A DNA stretch of 38,469 nt. It comes from Metabacillus litoralis. GTDB lineage: Bacteria > Bacillota > Bacilli > Bacillales > Bacillaceae. A program made the translations under genes and the position numbers. Below are positions 9,664 to 17,189 of this stretch, in pieces (the first letter of the stretch is position 1; each line of letters begins with the position of its first letter). The notes beneath the pieces were generated by a model. That model did no database searches. It was not told the DNA's origin and worked only from the letters and a program-made list of their open reading frames with translations. The stretch lies in contig NZ_VOQF01000010.1 in the NCBI RefSeq assembly GCF_007994985.1, positions 1-38,469 on the forward strand. Direction: 5' to 3'.

Positions 9664-9780
9664 GCAGATCAACGATATTTAATGATCATCTATAATTGAA
9701 GAACATTGTTGTTTACGATTAATTTTTTAAAATAGTGTACTTAAAGATTATTTCTAAGTAATGACCTCTGATACTTTGTT

Positions 9781-9833
9781 GTTGATTTCCGGTACAGGCA
9801 TTCGCTTTGTCAAATATTGAACAAGCAATTGCC
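9781..9833. repeat. decayed copy A of a GTTGATTTCCG… repeat
   Basis: It starts GTTGATTTCCGG and contains an imperfect hairpin (GGCATTCGCTTTGT with ACAAGCAATTGCC). Its first 28 bases match copy C (from 26418) at 20 positions, and its first 10 bases match the left end of the element at 16139-16226. The right terminal repeat is absent, so it is truncated. Confidence 0.45.
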
Positions 9834-9906
9834 GGCTAATTCAAAAAACGAACAATCTTATTAGGTCAAGGAGCCTCTTCTAATACACAGTAATATAATT
9901 ACAAAA

Positions 9907-9935
9907 GAAAAAAGAGCCTATATAAGCTCCTCTCA
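9907..9935 (-). terminator. Rho-independent terminator of yyaE
   Basis: Minus-strand GAGCT-TATATA-GGCTC stem-loop, extended by A-T and G-T pairs, followed by TTTTTTC. Confidence 0.75.
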
Positions 9936-9949
9936 ATGAATCTTCTTTA

Positions 9950-11953
9950 TTAACTTTTCTCTATATTTACCAAACAATCATATAAAATACTACCTTGTCC
10001 ATTATCTGAGTTATCATCAGGAGTCAATAAATTAACTGATCCACCGAATTTATGCCATTGTCCTTCATCCACATTTATTGTTTTAGGATGAGCCTTCTTT
10101 AAGATCTTAATCTTTCCAGATAATCTACCTCTATCATTAAAAATTGTAGCTCTATCCCCTTCAATTAATTCCAATTCATTAGCAATATCCTTGGAAATTT
10201 CTATCTTAACAGTTTGCAATGCAGCTATTAGAGGATAATGCTGTGAGTGATTTGAACGTAAGGGGTGAATGGATAAAAGCTGATAAGGATATTTTTCAGC
10301 TAAGTCTGGATTGGAAATGCTTGATTCTTTAGGAAGGTAGTATTCTGGTTTCCCATTAAATCCTTTTTCTTTCGCTAGTGTTGATGTGAATTCAAATTTT
10401 CCACTTGGAGTAGTAAATTCTTTAGTATTCCATGGTACATTCCTAACCGGTAATGGTAATCTACTTTGCTTCTTTAATTTTTCTAACGTTATATCATCAT
10501 CACTAAGATGAGATATGGCCATATTCAAGAATTCATCTATAGAATACGCAAATTCATCTCCAAAGCCTAATCTTTTTGCAAGCTCTGTCCAAATCCATAG
10601 ATCAGACTTGGCTTCACCTGGTGGTTCCACCAGCTTGCTGCCGTAATTTACATAATGATGATACATTGAAGCATAGTATATATCTTCTTCTTCAAATACT
10701 GTTGTTGTTGGTAACACATAATCTGCCATTTCTGCTGTATCAGTTAAAAAATGATCGATCACAACTAGCGTTTCAACAGATTCAAAGGCCTTTTTCACTT
10801 TATTTGAATCAGGTACCTGTACAAGAGGATTTCCACAAGTAACGATAATCATTTTAACTTCGGGATTTATAGCTTCTAGTATCCCATCAGCTTGTTTCAT
10901 CATTGTAAATTGTCTTGATGATGTTGCTTTTTGTGGCAAAGTTAGGGCATTCATATCAAAGCTTTTTCCAACTTGGATGTTCCCAAAATTGGCTCCACCG
11001 CCTGCTATGCCAATATTTCCACTAATTGCAACTAGTGCATCGATGAGCCTTATAGTATTCCCACCATTAGCATATCTTTGCATACCTAGTCCTAAAAATG
11101 TAGAAGTTGGACCATCATGATAAATAGACGCTAGGTATTTTAGATCTTGAAGTGATAGTTCAGTTTTTTCAAGGATTTCTTCCAATGTAAAACGATTCAA
11201 TAAATCTACTAAATCTGAATATCCTTCTGTATAGTCCTCAATAAATGCTTTATCATGCTTATTTTGCTCAATTAAATATTTCATAATCCCAATCGCTGCT
11301 AAACCATCCATACCTGGCTTTATCGAAATATATTGATCTGCTATTTTCGCAGTTGCATTAAAGATTGGATCAATGACTGTTATCGTACTGCCATTTTTTT
11401 TTGCTTGTTGTAGATGGTTGAATAAATGCATATTCGTTCTCGCAACATTTCTTCCCCATATCACAATATGCTTACTATTATAAATATCATCTGGTCCATG
11501 ACTATCAGAGCTGCCAAAATCCCAAATTTGCGCTTCAATTCCAGATCCCCAACAGATACTTCCTACTAAATTAGTTACACCTCCGTAGCAATTAAAGAAG
11601 CGTTTATCTAGATTTTTCAAAAGTCCATTATTCGCATAATCATGACTATGAAGCACAGCTGTTGTATCATATTTTTGCTTGATTTCAGTCATTTTTTCAG
11701 AAATCTCATCAAGTGCTTGTTCCCAAGTGATTTCAATAAATTGTCCATTCACCTTTTTTAATGGAACTGTCAAACGCTCATGACTATTTGTCTTAGTTTC
11801 AAGCATTCTACCTCTCCCACATATCTTACCTTGAGTGATTGGGTGATCTTTATCTCCCTCAACACTACTTACTTTTCCATTTTCAACTGTTACTTCAAAC
11901 CCACAGCTATCCCAACAATTTAAAGGGCATGAAGATTTTACAACTTGTTTCAT
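9950..11953 (-). CDS. yyaE: molybdopterin oxidoreductase, YyaE type
   Basis: A 667-aa member of the DMSO-reductase/formate-dehydrogenase superfamily, binding a molybdopterin guanine dinucleotide cofactor. The N terminus carries a 4Fe-4S site, C9-x3-C13-x3-C17-x27-C45 (CPLNCWDSCG … GKICGRG). SICWGSG (Cys134) lies where the metal-ligating Cys/Ser/SeCys is expected. Cofactor-binding blocks include VIWGRNVARTNMH and VTCGNPLVQVPD, and a molydop-binding C-terminal domain (from about 555) contains LSIHPLRSNHSQH and SDNGQGS. Sequence and length match B. subtilis YyaE, whose substrate is unknown. No Tat signal is seen, so it is probably cytoplasmic. It lies 18 nt after DUF951 and is likely co-transcribed with it and the MscS gene. 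No partner subunits lie nearby. Confidence 0.9.
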   Translation of the reverse strand: MKQVVKSSCPLNCWDSCGFEVTVENGKVSSVEGDKDHPITQGKICGRGRMLETKTNSHERLTVPLKKVNGQFIEITWEQALDEISEKMTEIKQKYDTTAVLHSHDYANNGLLKNLDKRFFNCYGGVTNLVGSICWGSGIEAQIWDFGSSDSHGPDDIYNSKHIVIWGRNVARTNMHLFNHLQQAKKNGSTITVIDPIFNATAKIADQYISIKPGMDGLAAIGIMKYLIEQNKHDKAFIEDYTEGYSDLVDLLNRFTLEEILEKTELSLQDLKYLASIYHDGPTSTFLGLGMQRYANGGNTIRLIDALVAISGNIGIAGGGANFGNIQVGKSFDMNALTLPQKATSSRQFTMMKQADGILEAINPEVKMIIVTCGNPLVQVPDSNKVKKAFESVETLVVIDHFLTDTAEMADYVLPTTTVFEEEDIYYASMYHHYVNYGSKLVEPPGEAKSDLWIWTELAKRLGFGDEFAYSIDEFLNMAISHLSDDDITLEKLKKQSRLPLPVRNVPWNTKEFTTPSGKFEFTSTLAKEKGFNGKPEYYLPKESSISNPDLAEKYPYQLLSIHPLRSNHSQHYPLIAALQTVKIEISKDIANELELIEGDRATIFNDRGRLSGKIKILKKAHPKTINVDEGQWHKFGGSVNLLTPDDNSDNGQGSILYDCLVNIEKS

Positions 11954-11971
11954 TTACTCTGCCCCCATTGT

Positions 11972-12175
11972 TTATTCCACCGGTTCCTCATGTTTGACGA
12001 GCATTTTCTTCATTTTCCTTGCAAATTCTTTTCTAGGAATTAATACACTATGTTCACAGCCAAGACATTTTATTCTAACATCCATCCCCATACGAATAAT
12101 CTTCCATCTATTTGTACCACAAGGATGCTGTTTTTTCATTTCTACAATATCATGTAAACCAAATTCCTTTTCCAT
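11972..12175 (-). CDS. yyzM: DUF951 protein YyzM
   Basis: A small 67-aa protein of the DUF951 family, found next to ychF and parB in many Firmicutes. The family core is visible: GLHDIVEMKKQHPCGTNRW, then the RMGMDVRIKCLGC block with Cys19 and a CxxC at 37-40, then PRKEF. Three cysteines suggest a metal or redox site, but no function is established. The start is the ATG at 12175, with GGAGG 8 nt upstream; the ATG at 12181 is only 2 nt from it. It sits 17 nt after the MscS gene and 18 nt before yyaE, forming a compact three-gene unit. Confidence 0.88.
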   Translation of the reverse strand: MEKEFGLHDIVEMKKQHPCGTNRWKIIRMGMDVRIKCLGCEHSVLIPRKEFARKMKKMLVKHEEPVE

Positions 12176-12192
12176 TAACATAGCCTCCTTAC

Positions 12193-13062
12193 TTAACTAA
12201 CCTCTTCTTTTCGGTTGTACATCACGATTCTTGGATATGGAATTTCTATGCCCATTTCATCTAAGCAAATTTTTATATCTTTTCGAAGCATTCGTGATAT
12301 ATGGAAGTGGCGCATAGGCTCAACTTCACAAATTACTCGTAAAACAACCTCTGAAGCACCCAATGTTTGGACACCCAATAATTCTGGTGGTGTGACAATA
12401 TCTTCATATTTATCTGGTATTTCAGATAACAGTTCCTGAATCACACGTTCCGCTTCTGGAATATCACTTTCATAAGAAATACTTATATCAACAACCGCAA
12501 TACTATTATGAATCGAATAATTTGTTACCTCAGTAATACTACCATTCGGTAATATATGCAATTCACCTGTCCAACTTTTAATTTTAGTAGTACGCAAACC
12601 AATTTCTTCAACAGTTCCTTCAAAAGTCGATACTCTAATAAAGTCTCCTACTGAAAATTGATCCTCAAATATAATAAAAAATCCAGTAATTATATCTTTA
12701 ACTAAATTCTGGGCACCAAACCCAACAGCTAGACCTATAATTCCAGCACCGGCAAGTAAAGCACCAACATTAATCGTTAATGTCTCTAAGACCATAATAA
12801 TCATGATAAAATAAATTACATAGGTTAAAATATTTTCCAATAATTTCGAAAGGGTATTTTCACGTCTTTCTGAAATACGGAGAGGAGATTTGCCGCGAAA
12901 TAAAAACACCTTACTAATGGCAAGCCTTCCAAGTCTAATAAACATATTGGCTACAAAAAGGATCAAGATAATCTTTAAAAGACCTTGTCCTATCGTAATC
13001 CATAGCTGAACATCAGTAATGTATACATAAAACTCATTCCACATTTTACTGATTATATCCAC
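12193..13062 (-). CDS. MscS-family small-conductance mechanosensitive channel
   Basis: The predicted product opens under membrane tension to release solutes on hypo-osmotic shock. It is about 289 residues. Three hydrophobic segments (roughly 20-45, 65-90 and 90-115) precede the signature pore-lining block AGAGIIGLAVGFGAQNLVKD and the family motif FIIFEDQFSVGDFIRV. The cytoplasmic beta and alpha/beta domains follow, with EEIGLRTTKIKSWTGELHILPNG. GTG at 13062 has AAGG 8 nt upstream; GTG at 13071 overlaps that site, so the longer form is less likely. It is the first gene of mscS–yyzM–yyaE. B. subtilis has several paralogues, so I give no symbol. Confidence 0.92.
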   Translation of the reverse strand: MDIISKMWNEFYVYITDVQLWITIGQGLLKIILILFVANMFIRLGRLAISKVFLFRGKSPLRISERRENTLSKLLENILTYVIYFIMIIMVLETLTINVGALLAGAGIIGLAVGFGAQNLVKDIITGFFIIFEDQFSVGDFIRVSTFEGTVEEIGLRTTKIKSWTGELHILPNGSITEVTNYSIHNSIAVVDISISYESDIPEAERVIQELLSEIPDKYEDIVTPPELLGVQTLGASEVVLRVICEVEPMRHFHISRMLRKDIKICLDEMGIEIPYPRIVMYNRKEEVS

Positions 13063-13238
13063 TGTATTCACCTTCTTCTAATTAACTATATTTTAAATCC
13101 AACTAGTTTCATAGCCAATATTATACTTCATTTACTGATCAATTTGCTTCTAAATTGACTGAAAATCAAAGTTACCTTTAAATAGTGGCACTTTATCAAT
13201 GAATATTGCAGTGATTATTTAGGCCATACGTGTTTCAT

Positions 13239-13252
13239 AAGGTAGCTACCTT
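13239..13252. repeat. 14-bp perfect palindrome
   Basis: AAGGTAGCTACCTT equals its own reverse complement. It lies about 180 bp upstream of the MscS gene, in a non-coding stretch. A dimeric protein site is possible. Confidence 0.35.
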
Positions 13253-13297
13253 TGAATTTTAACAGATAATACCATAAAAATGCATGAATAATAACAA

Positions 13298-13369
13298 GGG
13301 CCATTCATCCTCAAAACTAATAGATAGTGTCATGCTCATTATCTATTAGTTTATGTTGAATGAAGACCC
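13298..13369 (-). terminator. long stem-loop downstream of the YkvI-type gene
   Basis: The inner arms 13314-13326 and 13340-13352 are a perfect 13-bp inverted repeat, and outer GGGCC/GACCC-type arms extend it. It follows the stop codon at 13392. The minus-strand tail is only T-rich (TTGTTATTATTC), while the plus-strand tail has TTTTTT, so it may work in both directions. Confidence 0.6.
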
Positions 13370-13391
13370 TCATTTTTTCCTATTTCATTCC

Positions 13392-14405
13392 TTATGTTTT
13401 ATAGCGATTAAGTAACGGATATAAAAGGATTGATGCGAGTAAATAAAGATTGATTAACCCATACACTGGATAAACTATACTAACAAGATTGGCAAATCCA
13501 AACTTTGTAAATGGGATCATAAGTGCTACTAACAAAAGTGCAATTAACGGATATGGAATTTTGATGATTTCTTTAAAACGCGAGGCAAGTCCAAAAATTC
13601 CAGATACAGCAGTCGTATAGATGGCCAGCCATAGCATGACTGACATAAAAAGAAAGAAAGCAAATGGTGAGTCCTTTAACACTGCAAATAATGGGATTTC
13701 ATATTCTGCTACATAGTCTGCCATTTGAATTAGCGTTTCATTATAAACAAATGAAATGGTTCCTAATATGATTCCACTTCCTATACTCGCTACTTTTGCT
13801 TCCTTAAGGTCTTTTATTTCTTTACCAATAGCTGATAAAACAGCAATAAGCGGTAATATATTCAAAGACGCAAAGGTGAATGCAGCTGGCCAATTATACT
13901 GTTCATTTAAATCTAAAACCCATGAATAGTGATGAGAGATATTAAATGACATCAATGCGTAAAATAGTCCTATTACAAGCAATGGAATAATAATTGAATT
14001 CAATTTGATTATTCCACTTGAGTTTCCTAAAAAGAGTAAAACAAGTAACACCGAGAAAAGAGCGATACCACCCCAATAAGGAATTGAAAAGGATTCAAGT
14101 GTTGCTCCACCACCTGCTATCATCACTATTGTTGTTGTGAATAAATACAAAACAATCAAAACATCATAAACATGTGATAGCTTTTTCCCTATTAACCTCT
14201 CTAATACTGGGAAAAAGTGAGTTGTTTTTTCTTCATAGCTTATTTTCATAACAACATAGACTGCTAATATGAAAATGACTGTAAAAATCACAATAGCCAG
14301 TCCGCTTTCAAAACCAAAAAATTGCCATAATTCTCTCCCTGATGCATATCCTGCTCCAATAATTGTTCCTAATATAAGAAACATCCACTTAATTCCTGAT
14401 TTCAT
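13392..14405 (-). CDS. YkvI-family membrane transporter
   Basis: A 337-residue integral membrane protein with about ten hydrophobic segments. The N-terminal IGAGYASGRELWQFFG is the unwound first-helix motif of LeuT-fold (APC-type) carriers and the hallmark of the YkvI family. GKEIKDLKEAK and MADYVAEYEIPLFAVLKDS occupy cytoplasmic or substrate-facing loops. The substrate is unknown; amino acid or related solute transport is inferred from the fold. The start is the ATG at 14405, with GAGGTGG 7 nt upstream. It is transcribed divergently from yyaC across about 100 bp and ends at the long stem-loop 13298-13369. Confidence 0.82.
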   Translation of the reverse strand: MKSGIKWMFLILGTIIGAGYASGRELWQFFGFESGLAIVIFTVIFILAVYVVMKISYEEKTTHFFPVLERLIGKKLSHVYDVLIVLYLFTTTIVMIAGGGATLESFSIPYWGGIALFSVLLVLLFLGNSSGIIKLNSIIIPLLVIGLFYALMSFNISHHYSWVLDLNEQYNWPAAFTFASLNILPLIAVLSAIGKEIKDLKEAKVASIGSGIILGTISFVYNETLIQMADYVAEYEIPLFAVLKDSPFAFFLFMSVMLWLAIYTTAVSGIFGLASRFKEIIKIPYPLIALLLVALMIPFTKFGFANLVSIVYPVYGLINLYLLASILLYPLLNRYKT

Positions 14406-14447
14406 CTTCTTCCCACCTCTTAAGGCTGTCCTATTTGTAATCAACAT

Positions 14448-14477
14448 GTATAGAAATGATCATTCTTCCGTATACTG
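14448..14477 (+). promoter_or_regulatory. candidate forespore (sigma-F type) promoter of yyaC, with a palindrome
   Basis: GTATA (14448-14452), 15 nt, then CCGTATACTG (14468-14477). This fits sigma-F GYATA-N15-GGNNANANTR except for GG to CC. The spacer contains the perfect palindrome AATGATCATT (14455-14464). B. subtilis yyaC is, to my recollection, forespore-expressed. Confidence 0.35.
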
Positions 14478-14505
14478 TTACTACTATGACGTAGGAGTGA
14501 ATTCT

Positions 14506-15129
14506 ATGAATCTAAAATCAAGACTTTTTCAATCTGATAATCAACCAGATCGCATCTATTATGAAAACGATGGAGCTATTCAACTATTATCAGAATCTCT
14601 TTTAAAAAACTTGCCACGATTATATTACAAGCCAATTGTCATTATATGTATTGGTACAGATCGTTCAACAGGTGATTGCTTAGGTCCTCTTATAGGTTCA
14701 TCAATAAAGAAAGAAATCGCACATTTTCATGTTTATGGAACATTGAAGGATCCTGTCCATGCAGTTAATTTAGAAGAAACATTAGAATTAATTCAAGAAA
14801 AACATAACAACCCCTTTATAATCGCTATAGATGCTTGTCTCGGACGTTTGAAAAGTGTTGGGTATATTCAGGTGGATAAAGGCTCAATAAAGCCAGGAGC
14901 AGGTGTAAATAAAGATCTACCTGCAGTTGGGGATATGCATATTACTGGAATAGTTAATATAAGTGGCTATATGGAATTTTTAGTTTTACAAAATACACGG
15001 CTTCATCTTGTAATGAGTATGTCAGAAATCATTTCACAAGGAATTTTAGACGCTGAAAAAGCATACACTGAAAAACGATTATCAGTCAGAAGTAAATGGC
15101 TGGATAATCAAGATTCTATTAGTAATTAA
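14506..15129 (+). CDS. yyaC: YyaC, GPR-like spore protease family (DUF1256)
   Basis: A 207-aa protein of the YyaC family, related to the germination protease GPR. Core blocks are IICIGTDRSTGDCLGPLIGS (about 48-67), VYGTLKDPVHAVNLEETL, IIAIDACLGRLKSVGYIQVDKGSIKPGAGVNKDLPAVGD, and the MSMSEIISQGI helix. Asp53 and Asp58 of the TDRSTGD motif and Asp in IDACLG are conserved acidic residues. The start is the ATG at 14506, with TAGGAG 8 nt upstream; the frame is open further upstream but lacks a start signal. It is the only rightward gene in the left arm, hence head-on to replication. Its partner is the divergent YkvI-type gene. Confidence 0.9.
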   Translation: MNLKSRLFQSDNQPDRIYYENDGAIQLLSESLLKNLPRLYYKPIVIICIGTDRSTGDCLGPLIGSSIKKEIAHFHVYGTLKDPVHAVNLEETLELIQEKHNNPFIIAIDACLGRLKSVGYIQVDKGSIKPGAGVNKDLPAVGDMHITGIVNISGYMEFLVLQNTRLHLVMSMSEIISQGILDAEKAYTEKRLSVRSKWLDNQDSISN

Positions 15130-15233
15130 GCTAGTTTATCACCCTTTATAGCAAGCATCATTAAGCAATAATATTAAAAGAGATCAACTGTTTTCAGGAA
15201 GGATTAGCCTGCCATTCACACATTAAAGTGAAC

Positions 15234-15271
15234 AAAAAACACTGCATATCATAACATATACAGTGTTTTAA
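15234..15271. terminator. bidirectional terminator between yyaC and the DUF554 gene
   Basis: AAAACACTG (15236-15244) pairs with CAGTGTTTT (15261-15269), extended by ATAT pairs. It is followed by TTTTAAT on the plus strand and TTTTTTG on the minus strand, serving both convergent genes. Confidence 0.85.
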
Positions 15272-15314
15272 TAAGGCTACTTGATATCTCTATTATTAAA
15301 AATAACCATCAAGT

Positions 15315-16016
15315 TTAATTAAAATATTGAACTACCACAATGACAGTGATAATGATGATACTTGGAAGAAGATTAGCAACTCGAATCTGCTTTATTCCTA
15401 GAATATTAATACCAATAGCAAAAATTAATACCCCTCCAGTAGCAGTAAGTTCAGCAATTAGTAATTCTAATAAAGCTGCTGGAAGAAAAGCATGTATCAC
15501 GTTTGCAAATAAGGCAATACTTCCTTGATATAAGAAAACAGGAATGGCTGAAAACAGAACACCTACTCCAAGTGTACTTGCTAATACCATACTTGTAAAA
15601 CCATCTATCATCGATTTAGTTAGTAAAACGGAATGATCTAACCTTAAGCCGCTATCAAGTGCACCTACTATCGCCATGGCACCGACCACAAATATTAATG
15701 TAGCTGTCACAAAGCCTTGAGCAATATCACCATTTTGAGATTTCCCTAATTTTCTTTCTAACATACTTCCCATTTGATGAAGTTTATCTTCAATACGAAT
15801 CCATTCACCTATAACTGTTCCTACAACTAAACTTACAATCACATAAAAAAAGTTTGCACTTTTTAGTGCCATATCAATACCTAACACTACTACTGAAAGA
15901 CCAATAGCAATCAATATTGTTTGTTTCATTTGTTCAGGAATACGTCTAAGTAATAACCCTAACAATGTCCCCACTATAATTCCTAATGCATTCACTATAC
16001 TTCCTAATAATACCAA
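15315..16016 (-). CDS. DUF554 family membrane protein (YdfK/YqgA type)
   Basis: About 233 residues with seven or so hydrophobic segments. The N-terminal VLLGSIVNALGIIVGTLLG and the AMAIVGALDSGLRLDHSVLLTKSMIDGFTSM block with its conserved Asp pair are typical of DUF554. The function is unknown; a transporter has been proposed for the family. No ATG fits. GGTGG lies at 9 nt from a TTG giving M-V-L-L-G (16016), the form common in relatives, and at 4 nt from another TTG (16022). The ATG at 16061 has no ribosome-binding site. It is convergent with yyaC and follows the parB terminator. Confidence 0.8.
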   Translation of the reverse strand: MVLLGSIVNALGIIVGTLLGLLLRRIPEQMKQTILIAIGLSVVVLGIDMALKSANFFYVIVSLVVGTVIGEWIRIEDKLHQMGSMLERKLGKSQNGDIAQGFVTATLIFVVGAMAIVGALDSGLRLDHSVLLTKSMIDGFTSMVLASTLGVGVLFSAIPVFLYQGSIALFANVIHAFLPAALLELLIAELTATGGVLIFAIGINILGIKQIRVANLLPSIIIITVIVVVQYFN

Positions 16017-16068
16017 ACTCAATCTACCACCTATTACTTTTATTGTAAAAGATCTATACATAGCTTAA

Positions 16069-16106
16069 AACGATCATGATTATCGGGTATCCCTATCATG
16101 ATCGTT
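16069..16106. repeat. 12-bp perfect inverted repeat upstream of the DUF554 gene
   Basis: AACGATCATGAT (16069-16080) and ATCATGATCGTT (16095-16106) flank GGG-TAT-CCC. The minus strand continues TTTTAAGC. It may be a second terminator for the parB transcript or an operator for the DUF554 gene. Confidence 0.5.
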
Positions 16107-16138
16107 ATTCGACTATTTAATTTATGGCGTTGTTATAT

Positions 16139-16226
16139 GTTGATTTCTAGCATTGGTTGATTGTAGGTTAATAGCTTTGACTCTGCGGGGTAGCCTGTCA
16201 AAGCTAATGACTGTAACGAAATCAAC
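16139..16226. mobile_element. 88-bp MITE-like palindromic element (copy B)
   Basis: It is bounded by perfect 9-bp terminal inverted repeats, GTTGATTTC (16139-16147) and GAAATCAAC (16218-16226). Inside is a 10-bp perfect inverted repeat, TAGCTTTGAC (16172-16181) and GTCAAAGCTA (16197-16206), around CTGCGGGG. No open frame is present. I recall Bacillus intergenic repeats with GTTGATTTCCG ends and a CGCGGGG core; this looks like a shortened relative. Confidence 0.55.
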
Positions 16227-16285
16227 CATGAAGTTTAACAAAGCCTAATTTAAAAGAAAGTTACCTATTAATCTAATAACATCAT

Positions 16286-16319
16286 AAAAAAGACTGACTA
16301 TAAAATAGCCAGCTCTTTT
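16286..16319 (-). terminator. Rho-independent terminator of the parA–parB operon
   Basis: Minus-strand CTGGCTA-TTTTA-TAGTCAG (7 bp, one wobble) is framed by AAAGA/TCTTT and ends in TTTTTT, 16 nt after the parB stop. Confidence 0.88.
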
Positions 16320-16334
16320 CTGAACAGATAAATT

Positions 16335-17189
16335 TTAGAGTTGTTTCTGTGAATCTAGAAGCTCTAATATTCGATCTAAGTCATCTTGCGAGAAAAATTC
16401 AATTTCAATTTTCCCCTTTTTCTTTTGTTTCTTTATAATAACTGATGTTCCGAAATACTCCTGTAAAAATGATTCTCTTTCCTTAATAAAAACATCCTTC
16501 TCAGGTTTATTTTTCTTTGTTTCACGTGGAACATTCTGATTAATTTGTTGTATAAGCTGCTCAACCTGGCGAACATTAAGCTGTTCACGAAGAATTTTTT
16601 CTACAAGTGGCTGAAGCTTATCCTTATTTTTTAATCCTAATAATGTACGACCATGTCCCATTGAAAGCTTTCCTTCAGCAATTAATTGTTGAATAGGCTT
16701 TGGTAAAGATAAAAGTCTAACGTGATTAGCGATATGCGGACGACTTTTCCCTAAACGTTTAGCCAATGCTTCCTGGGTGAAATCCAATTTATCCATTAAT
16801 GTGTGATAAGCTTGAGCTTCTTCTATAGGAGATAGATCTTCACGTTGTAAATTTTCTAATAAAGCTAATTCCATCATTTGTTGCTCAGTTAAATTCCTGA
16901 TAACAGCTGGTATCGATGGCAACTTCGCCTCTTTTGCAGCTCTATAACGACGCTCACCTACTACAATTTCAAAGCCCTTAATACTTTTACGGAGGATTAT
17001 AGGCTGTAAAACTCCATGCTGCAAGATTGATTCCTTGAGTTCTTGGATCGCATCTTCTTCGAAAATTTTTCGTGGTTGATAAGGGTTAGGGCGGATTTCA
17101 TTTAGCTTTATTTCTTGAACAGATTCTTCCTGTCCTACTTCCATATTAGAAAATAGAGCATTTATGCCTTTTCCTAATCCTTTAGCCAT
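16335..17189 (-). CDS. parB: chromosome-partitioning protein ParB (Spo0J)
   Basis: ParB binds parS sites, spreads as a CTP-dependent sliding clamp and loads SMC condensin at the origin. The 284-aa product begins MAKGLGKGINALF, the ParA-stimulating tail. The CTP-binding ParB/Srx domain (about 24-115) has GERRYR (78-83) and ENLQREDLSPIEEA. A helix-turn-helix domain follows (about 135-165, LTQEALAKRLGKSRPHIANHVRLL), then a C-terminal dimerisation domain. Its start overlaps the parA stop by 8 nt. Its own coding sequence contains a perfect parS (16518-16533). A terminator follows directly. Confidence 0.98.
   Translation of the reverse strand: MAKGLGKGINALFSNMEVGQEESVQEIKLNEIRPNPYQPRKIFEEDAIQELKESILQHGVLQPIILRKSIKGFEIVVGERRYRAAKEAKLPSIPAVIRNLTEQQMMELALLENLQREDLSPIEEAQAYHTLMDKLDFTQEALAKRLGKSRPHIANHVRLLSLPKPIQQLIAEGKLSMGHGRTLLGLKNKDKLQPLVEKILREQLNVRQVEQLIQQINQNVPRETKKNKPEKDVFIKERESFLQEYFGTSVIIKKQKKKGKIEIEFFSQDDLDRILELLDSQKQL
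16518..16533. promoter_or_regulatory. parS site inside parB
   Basis: The 16-mer TGTTTCACGTGGAACA reads TGTTCCACGTGAAACA on the minus strand, which fits the TGTTNCACGTGAAACA consensus completely. As far as I recall, it equals the parS found inside B. subtilis spo0J. Primary ParB loading site. Confidence 0.95.

Larger units (their letters stand above)
9577..9949. other. 373-bp gap between yyaE and ychF
   Basis: This gap holds the ychF promoter (9635-9663), an 11-bp perfect inverted repeat (9633-9643 with 9688-9698), a decayed repeat (9781-9833) and the yyaE terminator (9907-9935). I see no coding sequence. Confidence 0.6.
13063..13391. other. 329-bp gap between the MscS and YkvI-type genes
   Basis: This gap holds a 14-bp perfect palindrome (13239-13252) and a long dyad (13298-13369). 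The first 170 bp are AT-rich and must contain the promoter of the MscS operon, but no convincing -35/-10 pair was found. Confidence 0.5.
16017..16334. other. 318-bp gap between the DUF554 gene and parB
   Basis: The gap contains a 12-bp perfect inverted repeat (16069-16106), an 88-bp palindromic element (16139-16226) and the parB terminator (16286-16319). No coding sequence is seen. Confidence 0.6.

Noticed and set aside
10576-10842. 88-codon plus-strand frame inside yyaE
   Set aside because: It lies entirely antisense to a conserved gene, is Leu/Gln/His-rich, and has no start signal.
14269-14505. Upstream extension of the yyaC frame
   Set aside because: It overlaps the divergent transporter gene; the ATG at 14506 has a properly spaced TAGGAG and matches the family length.
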